Source: Helopsaltes ochotensis (lineage: Eukaryota; Chordata; Aves; Passeriformes; Locustellidae). Taken from it: DNA of 64,000 nt. The notes beneath the pieces are model-generated. The model did not search any database and was not told where the DNA came from. It saw only the letters and a program-made list of their open reading frames with translations. Both the position numbers and the translations under genes were made by a program. The DNA lies in assembly GCA_013400155.1 (NCBI GenBank), contig VXBM01001235.1, forward strand, positions 112,220 to 176,219, written 5' to 3'. This document shows, in pieces, positions 46,941 to 59,159 of the stretch (position 1 is the first letter of the stretch; each line of letters begins with the position of its first letter).

Positions 46941-49611
46941 GACTGCTTGCACACTAATTAAACCAGTTTTATATTTTGGTGCTGGAAAGATGGTTAAAAC
47001 CATCTGTTTCTTTTTAGAATATTCTACTAGCTAAGGAGAAAATGTGGACGAGATTAGATCTAGGTGATAAACAGTTGTTTGGGGTTTCTCTCTTCTGCAT
47101 CTGAAGGTCAAGATCTAAATAGGATTTGCGTCAGTACTTAAGGACAGATGTAAAGGTTTATTGCAGTGCGACAAACAACATGATCTTAGGTAAATCTCCA
47201 GTGTTTCGTTTCAACCAAAGCAGTGATTTAATTTATCTAGTGTTCTATTTAAGCTTCCCTCTTTCTGCATGTTTTAACCCTTGCAACGTGGAAGCGTTTA
47301 ATAGAGTCGGAGACAAACGCTGAAAGAAACATTCCTGATTTTTTTCACTGAAACTAATTGTGGAATATGACCCAGTCTGAGGCCTCCTACACATCAGGCA
47401 ATCAACAGGCTGATGCCTCCGTGGAGTGTTCCAGCAAATTACCTGGCACAGCCGTCGCAGGGTAGCTGTGCTGGAGCACATCCCTGGAGCTGAATTAGAG
47501 GTTGTAAATTGCCTCCACAAATCCCTTCCCTCATACTCACTTATTGTCCCACATAAGTAGCTATCATTTTAATTGACAGAGTCTTGTGTGAGGGATGCAA
47601 AATCATGAAAAATATGAAGTGCATCATACAGAGACAAAACACAGCTCCATTGAAATTATACCTTGTCAAGAGGGAAAATATTCTGGTTGGCTGAACATGA
47701 ATCAAAGAATTTGGAGAACCAGAATGCTGGAATTACCTGGTCTCAAAAAGGAGGGATAGAAAAGGGCCTGGTTTGCTTATTTAGACTTATCTTCCTCTCA
47801 ACTTATTTATATTTTCTGTTGGTCACAAAGAAAGAGTGAAACTTTAAAAAGGAAAAGCAGGGAAGAACTAAAATATAAATAATGACAACTTGTATTTGTA
47901 GAGTAGATAGTCCAGGAGAGAGATAATGGCACAAAAAAGCAGTTCCCTTGGGAAAACAGCTTGAACCCAGATGGAGTTGGGAGTGATGGCCATCCAGGCT
48001 GTTCAAGGGCCCAGGGCTGGTGGGTCTGTGGGCCGTGTCCCTCCCCATATCGGGGTTTCAGTGGTTCACAGGCTCCTCATTGGCCCTACAAACAAAGATG
48101 AATTTCACTCTCTGAACACATCTGTCATGTTAGGGCTCTGACACTTTGCATGATGGTGCTTAGCAGTCGTGGTGCTGCGCACACGAGAGCTGTTGGTGCT
48201 GCCTTTTCTCCTCTAAAACTGATACTTAATTAAAAAATAAGTGCATGTGCATACCTGCAATCACAGTTCTGTCATCTTATGCTGCAAAGCCACTAATGGA
48301 ATATCTTGTTCTCATATCTTGTCTTTGTTTTCTGCTCCAATCTTTGTATTGCCCTTTGAAACACAGAGCATTAATAAAACCAAGATCAGAGCTATTTTCT
48401 CCCTTATTAAAAAATATTAAAGTTAAACATACGTGACCAAAAGGCTGAAAATTGGACAAATCAAGCCACATTTATCCCTCCTGAGTTCTGTTTGATTTTA
48501 CATCTTGATATCCTCTGCTGACAAAGGAGAAATAGCTTACACCACAGTGGAAGTCAACAAAGCTATTTCCCTCTTAAAGACTATGGGTAGAGGAGTCTAT
48601 GTCTTGGTTTTTTTACTGAAAAGAGAGATTTTTAAAAAAGATTACATCCTTTATTGATTGATTTATTTATTTAATCCATTCACCAATAGCACAGAAGCTT
48701 CTGCTTTAGCACTTTACTGTTGCTGCTTGACTGAACTATAGAGCTTACTTTTTTAATGCAACCCTGAAATCAGCTTCAACATTGAAGCAAAGGCCATGAC
48801 ACTAGAGATTTTCAAGCTGATGGAGTAAAGAATATTGGGTTTGTGTGTATCAGTGCAATAGGTGTTGAAAATATATAAAAAAAGGACCATTGATCAAAAT
48901 AATAGATAGAAGCATTTTTTAATCTGCACAAGTCCGTACATGTTTGCATCTCCAATTCTACACACACACACACAAAGACATGCAGAAGTGTGTCTCTAAC
49001 TCCCAAAGTATTTGGCATTCTACACATATTTCAGCTTTTAGCTTGATTTCATTGACAGTTCAGTCAGAATATCATTCTCCCTTCCCTTGTGAAAAACTAT
49101 ACATGTTAAGCCTTTTATTTTATTTTTTTTTTAACGGAGCTCTCATGTTGTTTTCTTTCTTTTGCTTGATGTATGCTTTGTTTTGCACTTGAAGCGGAAA
49201 AGCACAAGTTCTCAAATAGATTTTAGTTGCCAAAAATCAAGTGTGTTTAAAGTACAGCCAACTTGATGAGGGTTTGCTTGAAGGAGAGAGGGAGGTTTCT
49301 CCTGCTACCCCAACAGCCCTCACGTTGTGCATTGGCCAATGGAAAAGCCAATCTCAGGGTGAGGACCAAGGAGTGCGAACCTGAAGGACCTTGACATCTA
49401 TGATTTAATCATTAGGACGAGGTGCTTTGCTGAGGAACAGCCCCGGGAGGAGGTCAGGTTTCAAGGATAACACTTGCACCAACAGAATGGTGTAAAAGAG
49501 ATTTATTTTCTCACTAGAGATATTTATTCAATATGTTGTGAGTGCCACCAGGATATTTTCTGCCCTTGCGTTTCAGAGCACTTTTAAGGAGAACGTGCAT
49601 CACTGTAAACA

Positions 49612-49705
49612 GTTCGTGGATGAGTAGACTGAGGCACAGCAAATGCTAATGATCTGACAGTTCAAAATTAATAACTAAATCAGCAAAGCAAGTTGCAGAG
49701 GAACA
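49612..49705 (-). repeat. possible MIR core relic
   Basis: GGATGAGTAGACTGAGGCAC followed by AGCAAATGC recalls the reverse complement of the MIR 3' half ('GATGAGGAAACTGAGGCACAGAGAGG'). The text to its right (CAGTTCAAAATTAATAACTAA, CAAAGCAAGTTGCAGAG) is only loosely similar. Only the first 25 bp are convincing. Confidence 0.4.
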
Positions 49706-49869
49706 CAAGCAACTGGCTGCAGTGGCTTGTTTATTATTCTAAATACATTAACGTACCTCAGGCCTGACTCCCGTTCCTGAAGGCAAGGCTTTTTTGATGC
49801 AAAGCCTCCTAATATAGCCAATTTTGCTCTGAATGCTCTGGGAAATAAGAGTTAACTTTAATGAAAGCC

Positions 49870-50160
49870 TGTTTGTGCTTTAAAATGTCATATATATAGC
49901 CTGATTAATGGAAAGAGGTTAGAAAGAAATATATTTTAATATGGAGAACGTAGTTACCAGTGCACTATCAGAGCACAACTGACATGGGACGCAGTCTAAA
50001 CAAAAGTCAGCAGCTACTAATGAGGCTTGTTAGTGATGCTAATCTATGTAAATGTTATTAATTGAGAACATCTATCTTTTATCTCCAACATTTGGTAATC
50101 AGGCAATTAAAAAACAATGACATTCCCGGCGGTTGTTCTCCCAGTTAAAAAAAAGTGATC
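49870..50160. promoter_or_regulatory. candidate regulatory element
   Basis: Dense homeodomain and POU/SOX-type words in unique sequence: CTGATTAATGG, TAGTGATGCTAATCTATG, TATGTAAATG, TTATTAATTGAG and CAATTAAAAAACAATG. Isolated CpGs lie near 49949, 49990 and 50129-50132. No repeat text. Inference from motif density. Confidence 0.3.
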
Positions 50161-50169
50161 AAAGAGTCC

Positions 50170-50855
50170 TGAATAAGGAAAGGGAAAGTCCCTTATCAAG
50201 AGCTGGGCCTTGCCTTGGGCTACCAGGGCTCATTAAAGGCAGAAAAGCTCTGTTGATCACCAATTAACCTGATTTGTAGGAACTCTGATAAAGACCTCAA
50301 ACAACATGAGTTTTCTTAGCTATAATAAATGACACAGTTTATTGACAAAAATAAAAACGTTTGGTTTGAAAAAGAACATAAAGGAGCTATTCAAATTGGG
50401 TAGCCCTACCACACACCAGGCCTGGAAGACGTGGGATGGGTTTAACTTCACCACATTGGTGGCATATTATCAATGCTAGATACAGTCAAACCTATTAACA
50501 GCCATATACACAACAACCAAATATATACATATTTGGTAGCTGTCACATAAATTTCTGTCATCTCTAGTCATAACAGACAGCAGATTGCATTAATTATGTA
50601 TGTACTATGCTCATGAATGGAAATTCAGTGCTCTAGGGTGAACTCTGCATCTCGAAACACGAAAGTAAAAAAAAAAAAAGGATATTTTCTTGAGGCTTAA
50701 TTGGTGGACATTTTGTGATTATACTTTTTTTTTTTTTTAATCTTAGCAGTTGCTTTAAATTATCCCTAGTGGAAATTTCCATATGGCTTTTTAACCCATT
50801 CTTTCCTTTCTGGAGAATTTAATTCTTCCTCTCAGGTATTGTTCATAGTGTCATG
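50170..50855. other. noncoding AT-rich stretch
   Basis: Unique AT-rich sequence with an A12 run at about 50668-50679 and T14 at 50725-50738. Nothing recognised. Confidence 0.5.
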
Positions 50856-50859
50856 ATGA

Positions 50860-51375
50860 GTGAGTATAACACCACAGTGTGACTGTCAACTATAATTGTA
50901 ATTATTGCCAGCGATTCATTAATTCACATGGTGATGGCCTGTCCCTGTTTGTGTCTCTGGAGAAAGGGAATAATAACTAAATGTAAAACTTGGGCCTTGA
51001 GTTGAGTGGAAAAGTAGCACAAAGGTGTTACTAAACTCAAGCGTTCTCTGTATTTAAAGGTTAAACAGTTTTAGTTTAGCACCACAGCTATTCCTCCAAA
51101 CCTCTGCGTTGAGAAATTATCTGTTACAAACAAATTGTCTGCATAGTGGGGATCTTGCCAGCATTAGCATGTCTTATCAAATTATACCCTGGGCTTACAT
51201 TGCTTTATATGCAACATTTTTAAGTGTGCTTTAGGTCTTCAATGATAAAATGCATTTGAAACTGTGAGATTAAAGCTGCCTTATTAGGTCTATCGAGTAG
51301 CTGATGTCCATGATCTTTATGGGCCGGATGTGACTTTGATAAGAATCGGATTGGGTCATAAAGTGAAAAAATACC
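50860..51375. promoter_or_regulatory. candidate regulatory element
   Basis: Unique sequence with GTGACTGTCAACTATAATTGTAATTATTGCC-type homeodomain/MEIS words (50879-50910), CAGCGATTCATTAATTC, and a right part with CTATCGAGTAGCTGATG, GGGCCGGATGTGACTTTGAT and AATCGGATTGGG that keeps CpGs in AT-rich DNA. No repeat and no supported frame. Confidence 0.3.
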
Positions 51376-51379
51376 ACTG

Positions 51380-52090
51380 TCACTTTTTCTGACATATCCA
51401 TTTGACACATGCAGGACTGTATCTCAGGTTTATACATCAAAAATTCAGCTCACTTTTCTTCCTGATGATGGACACCTTCATCATTTCCACAAAGATATTT
51501 TCCACTGTAAAATATCTTTTCCTCCTCACATCTGCCTTCTTCATTCTCCATTTGTGTCTTTTCAATGCAGAACAGAAGCAGTAAAGAAAATCATATGGGG
51601 AGGTCCAATGCCTTTAAATGAGCAATTTTTAAGAAACCTCAGCTCTCATACACAAATTGATGATATGTCACGTTTAGCACAGAATGTTTTTGGTGTCAGA
51701 GGACATGTCTGAGAAGAAACAAAAAAGAGACATAGTAGTCAGGGTAGCATGAAGTGTCAACAACCCCTTTGAAGCACAGACCCCTTTTTATTAAGATGAT
51801 AAAATGAAAGATCAGCTGCTTAACAGTAGAGCATGTGAATATTTTGATCTGGGATGACGTCTGCGTTTTTGCTTTTTTAACTAATGCATTAGTGCCTCTC
51901 TCCCTCAAAAAAGGTATTAGTTAGTGATATCATGGGTGAGCTTTTATCTTACCATGTAGATCTGAGTGTGTTTTACAGCAAGGATAATTATCTCCAACCA
52001 GTGATTTTGGTTGGTCTTTGATTTAGCTGTTCAAGCAGATGCCACCATAGCGATTCTATTATGCACAAACAATTGTATTTCGTTGGTAAG
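51380..52090. other. noncoding, no assigned element
   Basis: AT-rich unique sequence. A donor-like TTGGTAAGTG at about 52083-52092 follows a short open stretch, but no convincing exon can be drawn. Confidence 0.4.
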
Positions 52091-52129
52091 TGCCCCGCAT
52101 GCCTACCTCATTATTAGAACCCAATTAAT

Positions 52130-52460
52130 TTTTCTTTGTAATAAAATGGAAAGACTTAGGGCTAACAGGAAGGCTACTCTAAAGAAATTTGGACCAACCG
52201 CAAAGAGTACCTGGAAGGAGCAGAAAGAAAGAGGAGCGGTAATTACGTGACACATGCACCCACACAAAAAAGAGAGAACGTGAATTGAAGTTTCAGAAGC
52301 GGGCCCGGGGAGCACAGATCGCAATCTGGCTAGATTGTGAAAGTACTACTAAGATGTCTTAATTATATGATTGATGTAAGCTTCAAAAGGAAACTCGGCT
52401 CTCACAATGGCTCCGAGGTTAGGAGTGTTATCTAATGTATAAAGAAAACCACCACTGAAG
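52130..52460. promoter_or_regulatory. candidate regulatory element with CRE/homeobox word
   Basis: AGCGGTAATTACGTGACACA at about 52234-52253 fuses a homeodomain core (TAATTA) with a CRE/E-box-like ACGTGAC. Downstream, AGCGGGCCCGGGGAGCAC and GATCGCAATCTGGC keep CpGs, then TTAATTATATGATTGATG follows. The sequence is unique. Inference from texture and motifs. Confidence 0.32.
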
Positions 52461-52529
52461 GCAAACAGTGCCCGTGAAACTTGAGACCTTTCCCTTTCAG
52501 AACCAATCAATAGTGTCTTATTTTTAATC

Positions 52530-52760
52530 TATGTTATGGTGAAGAAAATGTGATGACATCCTTGATTGAAGATCACACAAATAATTATGCTAATAATGAC
52601 TGACTTTGTGGGATCTACGAGGAGTGGATCTACGGGAGCTGCCGTTTGAATTCCTGTGACGCTGCATGCGAGGGGACCCGGTTCAATTACCTGATAGAAG
52701 TACCTCGACTTCTTGATTGAGTCAAACCAGGGAAAGCGCTGCTTGGGGACACTGATTAAC
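52530..52760. promoter_or_regulatory. candidate regulatory element with 15-bp tandem duplication
   Basis: GGATCTACGAGGAGT at 52611-52625 is followed directly by GGATCTACGGGAGCT at 52626-52640: two copies of a 15-bp unit that each keep a CpG. Around it are AAATAATTATGCTAATAATG (POU/homeodomain), GACGCTGCATGCGAGGGGAC and TACCTCGACTTCTTGATTGA. No repeat family matches. Confidence 0.33.
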
Positions 52761-52764
52761 ACAT

Positions 52765-53590
52765 TCCAACACAGTTCTGATTACTTTAATCCACTGACTT
52801 AGCTTACCAGCAAATTATCTCTTTTCAAGATAGTGGGGTTTGCTGACAACAGGAATCTCATCTTGCAAGGAAATCTGGTATTACAAACATTCTTTTCCTC
52901 CAAATCAGAACAAAATCCCTTCAAATTCCTTTATGTTAGGAACCTTTACATTTTTTTTTTTTTTTTTTGGGTTCTGATTGGAATTTATTTTTGAATCGCT
53001 TTCATCATTAAAATTGTTATTATCAATGGGAAGTAAATAAAGGAAATCTAGAATCCACCAAAAGGAAATATTTTTATAATTCAGGGTTAAAAATTCAATG
53101 AAGAAATCAAAACAAAACTTTTTTTTTTTAATCAGAAAATCATTGTATTCAAGAAGGATATTTCTCAATTTGAAAATTTTAACTGAAAGGTGGTTTCTGA
53201 GCTCACTAAAACTTTGCAGAAGGTGACCAAATGCTCTGCAGGTCTCTGACTATCAGCACCAGGCACTGAACTGCTTTTCTACCTTTCTTTTGGCGCTGAA
53301 CTATTTGTTCCAGGGGATATGAGGAAATGTTACCTTTCTATACAAAGTGCCTCTGTACACCCAACTGAGTTTATTCAAAGGAACTAATAAGTATTTCTTG
53401 GTGAGTATCCAAAATGACAGATGAGATGGATGGACGTGAATTAAGTTTTTATCCACAATGGGCAGAAGAATGAAATGAAAGCTATACATTCTCTATGGCA
53501 GAGCATATGTTTTTAATGCACGCAGCCACATAAACATTTTCTTCTGAGATGGCTTTGAGTAGTCCAGACTACCCACTCTTGTCAGGGCTT
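52765..53590. other. noncoding AT-rich stretch
   Basis: Unique sequence with T18 at 52951-52968. Nothing recognised. Confidence 0.5.
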
Positions 53591-53619
53591 GTCATTGAAG
53601 GGTAACTCATTTGCTTGGA

Positions 53620-54235
53620 GATGCCCAAATAAAATCATAACACCGTTGGCCCAATTCTATTTAAAAGTCCTTTTATGAGTCTTGATTGACCAGGCATGAT
53701 GGTGATAGAGTGAGAGTTAATGCTACAAGCATTACACAGAAGAGGCAAAAATAAAAGCTCTACTGTGCAGACAGGAGGGGTGAAGGGTCCATTGAAAAGC
53801 AGAGAGATTAGCAACTCATCACATTATATGTGGGTTATCAGGAGACAGAGGTAATGAAAGTGAGACCTATATCCTTGATCAATAAGAGTTTGACTGCATT
53901 TTGAGTTCATTTTCCCCTGCCGAGAGCGAGACAGCAAGCTTACTATTGATCACAGTGTTAATCCATAACTAGTCTGGGCCCTAGCCTAGTGGAACAAGGA
54001 GGAAAAATAAGATAATAAGCAGGAACTCTTGATCTTTTATTATGGTGTGCTAGATAAAGAGAGTGCAAGGTTCAAGGTGAAATACTTTATGGTTAACCCT
54101 TTCTTTGCTGCTTAACTCCAAGCGCATGAATGAAAGTGAATTAGCCGGGTCTCGTGTTTTGATACATATTGACCTTGAATCCTGTTGACAAACACTTTGC
54201 TATGAAACCCACACGTGGGTACAGGTTACCACTCC
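53620..54235. promoter_or_regulatory. candidate regulatory element, long and repeat-free
   Basis: About 600 bp without any repeat text or long homopolymer, with spaced CpGs (53645, 53923-53929, 54123, 54147 and 54153) and words such as TTGATTGACC (TALE/homeodomain), ATTATATGTGGGTTATC, TATTGATCACAG, AGATAATAAGC and GTGTTTTGATACATATTGAC. The even, unbroken texture is like that of long conserved noncoding elements. Conservation itself is not shown. Confidence 0.33.
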
Positions 54236-54385
54236 ACACCTCTTCAAAGCCCAGGGGATGGAGCACTCACATGGTGTCTGAGTGATATTGGGGTCATATC
54301 CTCAGCTGGTGAAAGCCTTTGTCGTATCCCTGAAAAAAGCAGGAGTGAGTGGCTGTAGCTGAGACGAGGAGATGCATCCCTAAAC

Positions 54386-54430
54386 CTCACCTTAGCAGGG
54401 TTGTTTGAAAATTGAACGTGATGGTCTTAA
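54386..54430. repeat. possible MIR/L2-like scrap
   Basis: CCTCACCTTAGCAGGGTTGT then TTGAAAATTGAACGTGATGG resembles the MIR/L2 phrase 'CCTCACAGGGTTGTTGTGAAGATTAAATGAGAT'. Only about 45 bp, so the call is weak. Confidence 0.27.
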
Positions 54431-54439
54431 CGCAGGCAG

Positions 54440-55570
54440 CAGTTTCCATCACTTGGATATTTATTCCAGCCTTTGTTACAAGCACATCTAGATATTCCCT
54501 GGTCATTGTTTTTGCCTGTGAGTTGTCTTTTTCTTTCCTCTGATGCTTTTAACTGACGATGTGTGCAATTAAGACAACTTGCCTTTTTCTCTTGGCAACA
54601 CCTGACTGATGTCAGAGACTGCCATGTTTTGAGGTGAACAGCTGATGGGAAGTATGGCAATTACCTTTTAATAAGTCCTGTGAAAAGGAGCTAAATTAAT
54701 GCAGTTATTGCAAGTAGGTTTTTAAACTATTAATATTCCATGAACCGCAGCTTCAGTAAAATTTTAAAATATCAGCATTCCCTTCAAGACTAAAATGAGC
54801 TCTGCTTCTTGACTAAAGTTTCTATGAGGCATTCAAAATACAAGTTTTGAGTTCTTTCCACTCGGAGGTGAGGAGCACACCAGGAGCTTAGTCGTGTTGG
54901 AAACATCTCCTGTGGCTCCTGTATAAGTGCAATAGAAATATTTGTATTTCTATAAGCATTCAGCCTTTCTGCCTCGTGTGTGATCCCATCACAGCTCACC
55001 AGAGAACAGCTCAGTACTGGCATTTCCAGCCTGAGTTAAGTGACTCATATTCCAGCAGAGCAGTGTGATGTTGGAAATGTCTTTAGGATATGACTGAGAA
55101 AAGCCTTGCAAATGCAATTCATGACAAATTTTTTTTCATTCTCTTTAAAAATAGAATAAAATTAACAGAACTCCTCTGTGTACCTTGACTTTTTTGGGGC
55201 CAAAAGTCACAAGTTTGGTCTGCCTAGGTAAAAATTACTTAGCTTCTGTAGGCTGCATCAATGCACATCATCCCTGGTGAAGAGGGAACACAAAGATGCC
55301 AGCACACACATGGCACTGAAGCAGAATTCTTACTCATCTCAGTGTGAGCCTCACTTTAGTGTTATAATTTGATCCTACAGCTCGGCCAAATCATAATTAT
55401 GCTCTGCCTGCTAATGACACGTTGCTGCTTTGGCTGGGTAATGTACTTTTCAGCTCTCCCAGGCTACACCTAACTCATTCAGATAGCCCATGCAACTAAT
55501 TTACAACCTCTCTGGAGCTACCTCCCAGTTAGCTCCTCTTAGTAGTAGTCAAATTATCTCTACGTATCAT
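54440..55570. other. noncoding, no assigned element
   Basis: Mixed AT-rich unique sequence, frames of up to 77 codons without domains. Confidence 0.45.
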
Positions 55571-55574
55571 TTAC

Positions 55575-55675
55575 ATGTTGCATGGTTTGGTTGGGATAAT
55601 TAAAGCCTGCAAAGCACTCTGAGGTTTTGGGATGAAATGTACAGTAGAATTACAATGAATTGTTCTGGTGATGTG
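55575..55675 (+). repeat. ancient MIR3/L3-type repeat relic
   Basis: GGGATAATTAAAGCCTGCAA, AGCACTCTGAGGTTTTGGGA and TGAAATGTACAGTAGAATTA follow the amniote repeat phrase 'GTAAAGCGCTTTGAGATCCTCGGATGAAAGGCGCTATAGAAGT'. It is the same family as the relic at 31142-31225, in the opposite orientation. Confidence 0.5.
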
Positions 55676-55679
55676 ATGA

Positions 55680-57680
55680 TAAATAAATACTGCAGCAAAA
55701 AAAAAAAAAAACTGACAACGGCTTTCATATGCTATTAAAAACACAAACCTGTAGCTAGGACGCTCTTTTCCAGCTGTGAGTGCCCTGCAGTCTCAGATAC
55801 TCAAACAAAGAGAAGATTAATCTTCAAGTGGTAGATATTCACTTATTCTTTAGTGTTCAGCATGTTTTACACAAGGGTGTGTAATTCAACTATTCACTGT
55901 AACATAAATCAATTTCTGGACAAAACAAGAGGAGGAAAAAAATCCCATTGTTCTTTAGCTTAATAACACACACAAAAAAAAATAAAGGGGAAAATGAATT
56001 ATAGGAGTCCAAAGAAACTGCAAGGGTATTTTTAAAAAATATCAAATGGTTAAAATATTGCTGTAGGCAGCACCCACAGGTTAAGCTGAGTGATCCTTCC
56101 TGCGTGGAAGAAGAGAAGCGGAGGCTCCTGCAGATCAAAAGCAAGCATCTCTTTTGCAGTTTTAGGAGCTGTGTTTACTGGACTTCTCTCCTTTATTTTA
56201 TAGTATTTCAGTAGTTCAATGAATGTTATTAGTTTTACATTCTGAAAACACAGCTTTGACTGCAAAGGCTCAAGTAGTTGATGCCTTTAATTCAAGGTGT
56301 TGGTTTTCCCCGACAAGGAGGTTTCCCCAAACTCTCTCATCTCGTTTTTGTTGTGCACTTGAAAGCACTCATTAAGTTTGCAATGAAAGGAGGTTGTTAG
56401 AGCAGAGGAAATTGTAAAGTGGACTCTTGCACAGGAGCTGCTTTTATAAAGCCATGATCTGGACTGGACACTGATGCCTCGAGTTCCTTACACAGCTGTT
56501 TATAGATGCACGTGAACAAGGCATAGATTTGTGTGCTTTGAACGACATCCCCTAAATCTTTATGGATTGTATTTTTCTGCCTACAGCCTCCATTCATGCA
56601 CATGCCAATATTTAGTGCAATCCCTGCACAAATAGATGTTATTGTCTTCGTCTAACCAAGGCAGCAACCTTAAAAATATCACTGATGACAGATGTGTGTA
56701 CAGAGATTCAAACATTCAGATAAAGACGTCTTGTGTTCGTCTTTTATAAGGTGTGCCAAGCCAGTAATGAAATGCAATGTAACATTTATAGTCAGATCAG
56801 AGCTTTGTGGTTTTTACTCTCTTGAAAGTACTACAGTTCTCGGGCTGACATTTCTGCCCAAGCTGCCCCTGGGGAGGGCTGCAGAGCCCTGCTAAATATT
56901 TGCAAATGAGTCTACCCCTTGTGAAAGTCTAATGTGGAAAGTTTTACCTTCAAACTGTGAACTGTAAATGTTCGTTAGGGAAGGAAGACCACGGTCTGGA
57001 GCTGGAATTCTGTTTTACTCTTTGCTAGGGAGGTTTCACCATGTCTCTGGAAGTGAAAATTCAGAGTCAGCCTCTGGAGACAGGGCAAGGTTGCAATTCT
57101 GCATATTGAGTTATGCATTTTGTTTAGGGGGAAAGGATGTATAGCAAAGGAAGACATAGAAAAAAAAAACCCTGATAAAAATAATTAAAGTGAGATGAAT
57201 TTTAATCAATTTATCATCTAGTTTTTACATATGCAAAGTGTCCGGAGTGAAGACCTAAAGAGAGTCCCTCGAGTCTGCATCTGGTGCATTCTTGCATTCT
57301 GTGCCCAGTTGTCAAATAAATTAGGGTAGGTCATTAACTGTCCCACAAAACACTTTCTAAAATCAGATTTTACCCCTATGACATTTTTTGGCCGATTTGT
57401 CAAGTTACAGCTGAATTTCCTTAGGCAAAGTGGGACCCTCTCTTCTACTCTGTTTGAGATGCTCCAAAAGGACCAAGATGGATGTGGCAGAGGCTGCCAG
57501 GTAGGATGGAAAAATGCAGCCTTAGAGGACAGCAACCAGATGCCAGCACAAATCACAGAGTATTCAAAGAGCAGCAGACAACAGCAATTTAAAAAAAAAA
57601 ATTGTAGAAAATGTCAATTATTTTTTTATAGTTTGGAGCTCTTGGGTGACCTGTGCAAAATGTGTTGCTCATAATTATGT
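55680..57680. other. noncoding AT-rich stretch
   Basis: Unique sequence with A15 at 55697-55711. Frames up to 112 codons (57218-57556 minus) without domains. No transposon recognised. Confidence 0.5.
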
Positions 57681-57684
57681 CCCC

Positions 57685-57960
57685 AGTCCATTTTGTAAAA
57701 GCCAATGCCTGGACATGCTGGGATATCTGGCATAAAAATTAATTCTCCTGTACATGCTAATAAAGTGGCAGTGGGATATTTTACTGTAACAGAGACTGTA
57801 ATCACTCTGAGGAATACTGGCATGAGACGTTTCAAAGCGGGTTTCAGCTCCAGATTGTCGAAACTAACAATAATTTCTGTAATTATTTTATATTAATTAT
57901 AGGTCATCTACTAATATCTTTAATTAATTAATGCTCTAATGTGATTATGTAATTTATGGT
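57685..57960. promoter_or_regulatory. candidate regulatory element
   Basis: Unique sequence with CATGCTAATAAAG, CTGTAATCACTCTGAGG, AAAGCGGGTTTCAGC, TTGTCGAAACTAACAATAA, TTTAATTAATTAATG and ATTATGTAATTTATGG: an accumulation of homeodomain/POU/SOX words with isolated CpGs at 57827, 57838 and 57859. No repeat text. Confidence 0.3.
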
Positions 57961-57964
57961 TACT

Positions 57965-59150
57965 GTTGAAAAAGGTTAATTTGTCAAGAAAGACACAAGG
58001 TAAACAGAAATGTTATTAAAACCCTGTATAAACATTCAATATAAAACTTGAACTAAACTAAAAGCAACAGTATAAAGAAATAAATACTTCAACATCTACA
58101 TATATACAGCCATCTATCCATTGGAATTTCATAGAATGGTTGGATTTTTTTACAGGGATTTTTGTCTCCTTAGAAATGATAAATCAGCTTTTTTTTCTCA
58201 GTGGGAATTTTAATCTAAAAAAAATAAACTTTCTTGTGTCTTTGAAGAAATCTTCCCTTTTTCCAGCATTTTAGCCAAAGGAATTTTTAAAAAACATGTT
58301 TAAGTTATTATTGTGATTTCATTTACATGGAAAACTTAGGACAATTGTAAATGAAAAATAAGGAGTTCTGTAATCAGATCAGTCAAATTTTTGTAAACAA
58401 AGTTTAATTTTAAAGTCTTTGAAATGTAAGCATTTTTTTCTCTCCATCATATAGATACTTTCAGTGAGTTTGCAATTTACCTTATTAAAGCCTTAAAAAA
58501 GTATATTCACCATTTTCTGGGCTGAATTTCGCAGTGCCACAGTTCACGGGAGACCAGAATTACTTTCAATAGGAATCAGAAATCATTCACAGAGCTCCTT
58601 TCCATGCTCCAGGTAGGCTTTTAGCCCTGAAAGCCTTCAGATCCCCTTTTCCCAAGGTATCTTAGAGCCACTGCCAGGTTTCTTACAGCTCCGCTTGCTG
58701 CTGGATCTCACAGACTATTTTATGCCTGAGTAACTCAGGTCAGCAGAAGATTTTTTTTCTGAACCCGCTGGAATTGCTCTTATTTGTTTAAAACAGGGCA
58801 GCTGCCGAAGTTCTTGGGAGTTCTTTGGGGGATGTTGCCTCTTCCTACACATTTGTGCAAAACCAGGGGTGGTCTGGGTTGGGATGGTGGAGGAAAAGAG
58901 GCAAACAACTGACAAGAGCCAGGCAGTGGAGAGCCACGGTGTTAAACAGGTGTAGTGGGATCAGAAGCCATCCCTAGTGTTCATTACTGGCATATGCTAT
59001 AATACTATCAAATTATTTCAGCAACCTGATGTGAGAATGGGGTGTGGGGTGGAAATTTGCAGATGGTAACAAGGGCAAAAAATGCCGAATGAATTTTAAA
59101 TCTGCACAGCGTAACATTTTAGCATCAAAGTGAGCATTTAGTACCAAATA
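57965..59150. other. noncoding AT-rich stretch
   Basis: AT-rich unique sequence. TTCATAGAATGGTTGGATTT at 58128-58147 may be the stub of a CR1 tail, and 58525-58590 loosely resembles the old amniote repeat. Neither is long enough to call firmly. Confidence 0.4.
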
Positions 59151-59159
59151 CCATTAATT

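Larger units (their letters stand above)
46330..49600. other. noncoding stretch with a G-rich tract
   Basis: Unique sequence containing A15 near 46369-46383, the G-quadruplex motif at 46703-46727, a small CpG cluster at 46870-46935 and a 15-base CA run at 48960-48974. No exon or transposon recognised. Confidence 0.45.

Noticed and set aside
52028..52090. Small exon between a TTTGATTTAG acceptor-like site and a TTG|GTAAGTG donor
   Set aside because: The acceptor lacks a proper polypyrimidine tract and the peptide is short and unrecognised. Chance splice-like words are common.
58128..58147. CR1 tail stub TTCATAGAATGGTTGG
   Set aside because: Only about 16 bp match and the following text is not CR1, so chance cannot be excluded.
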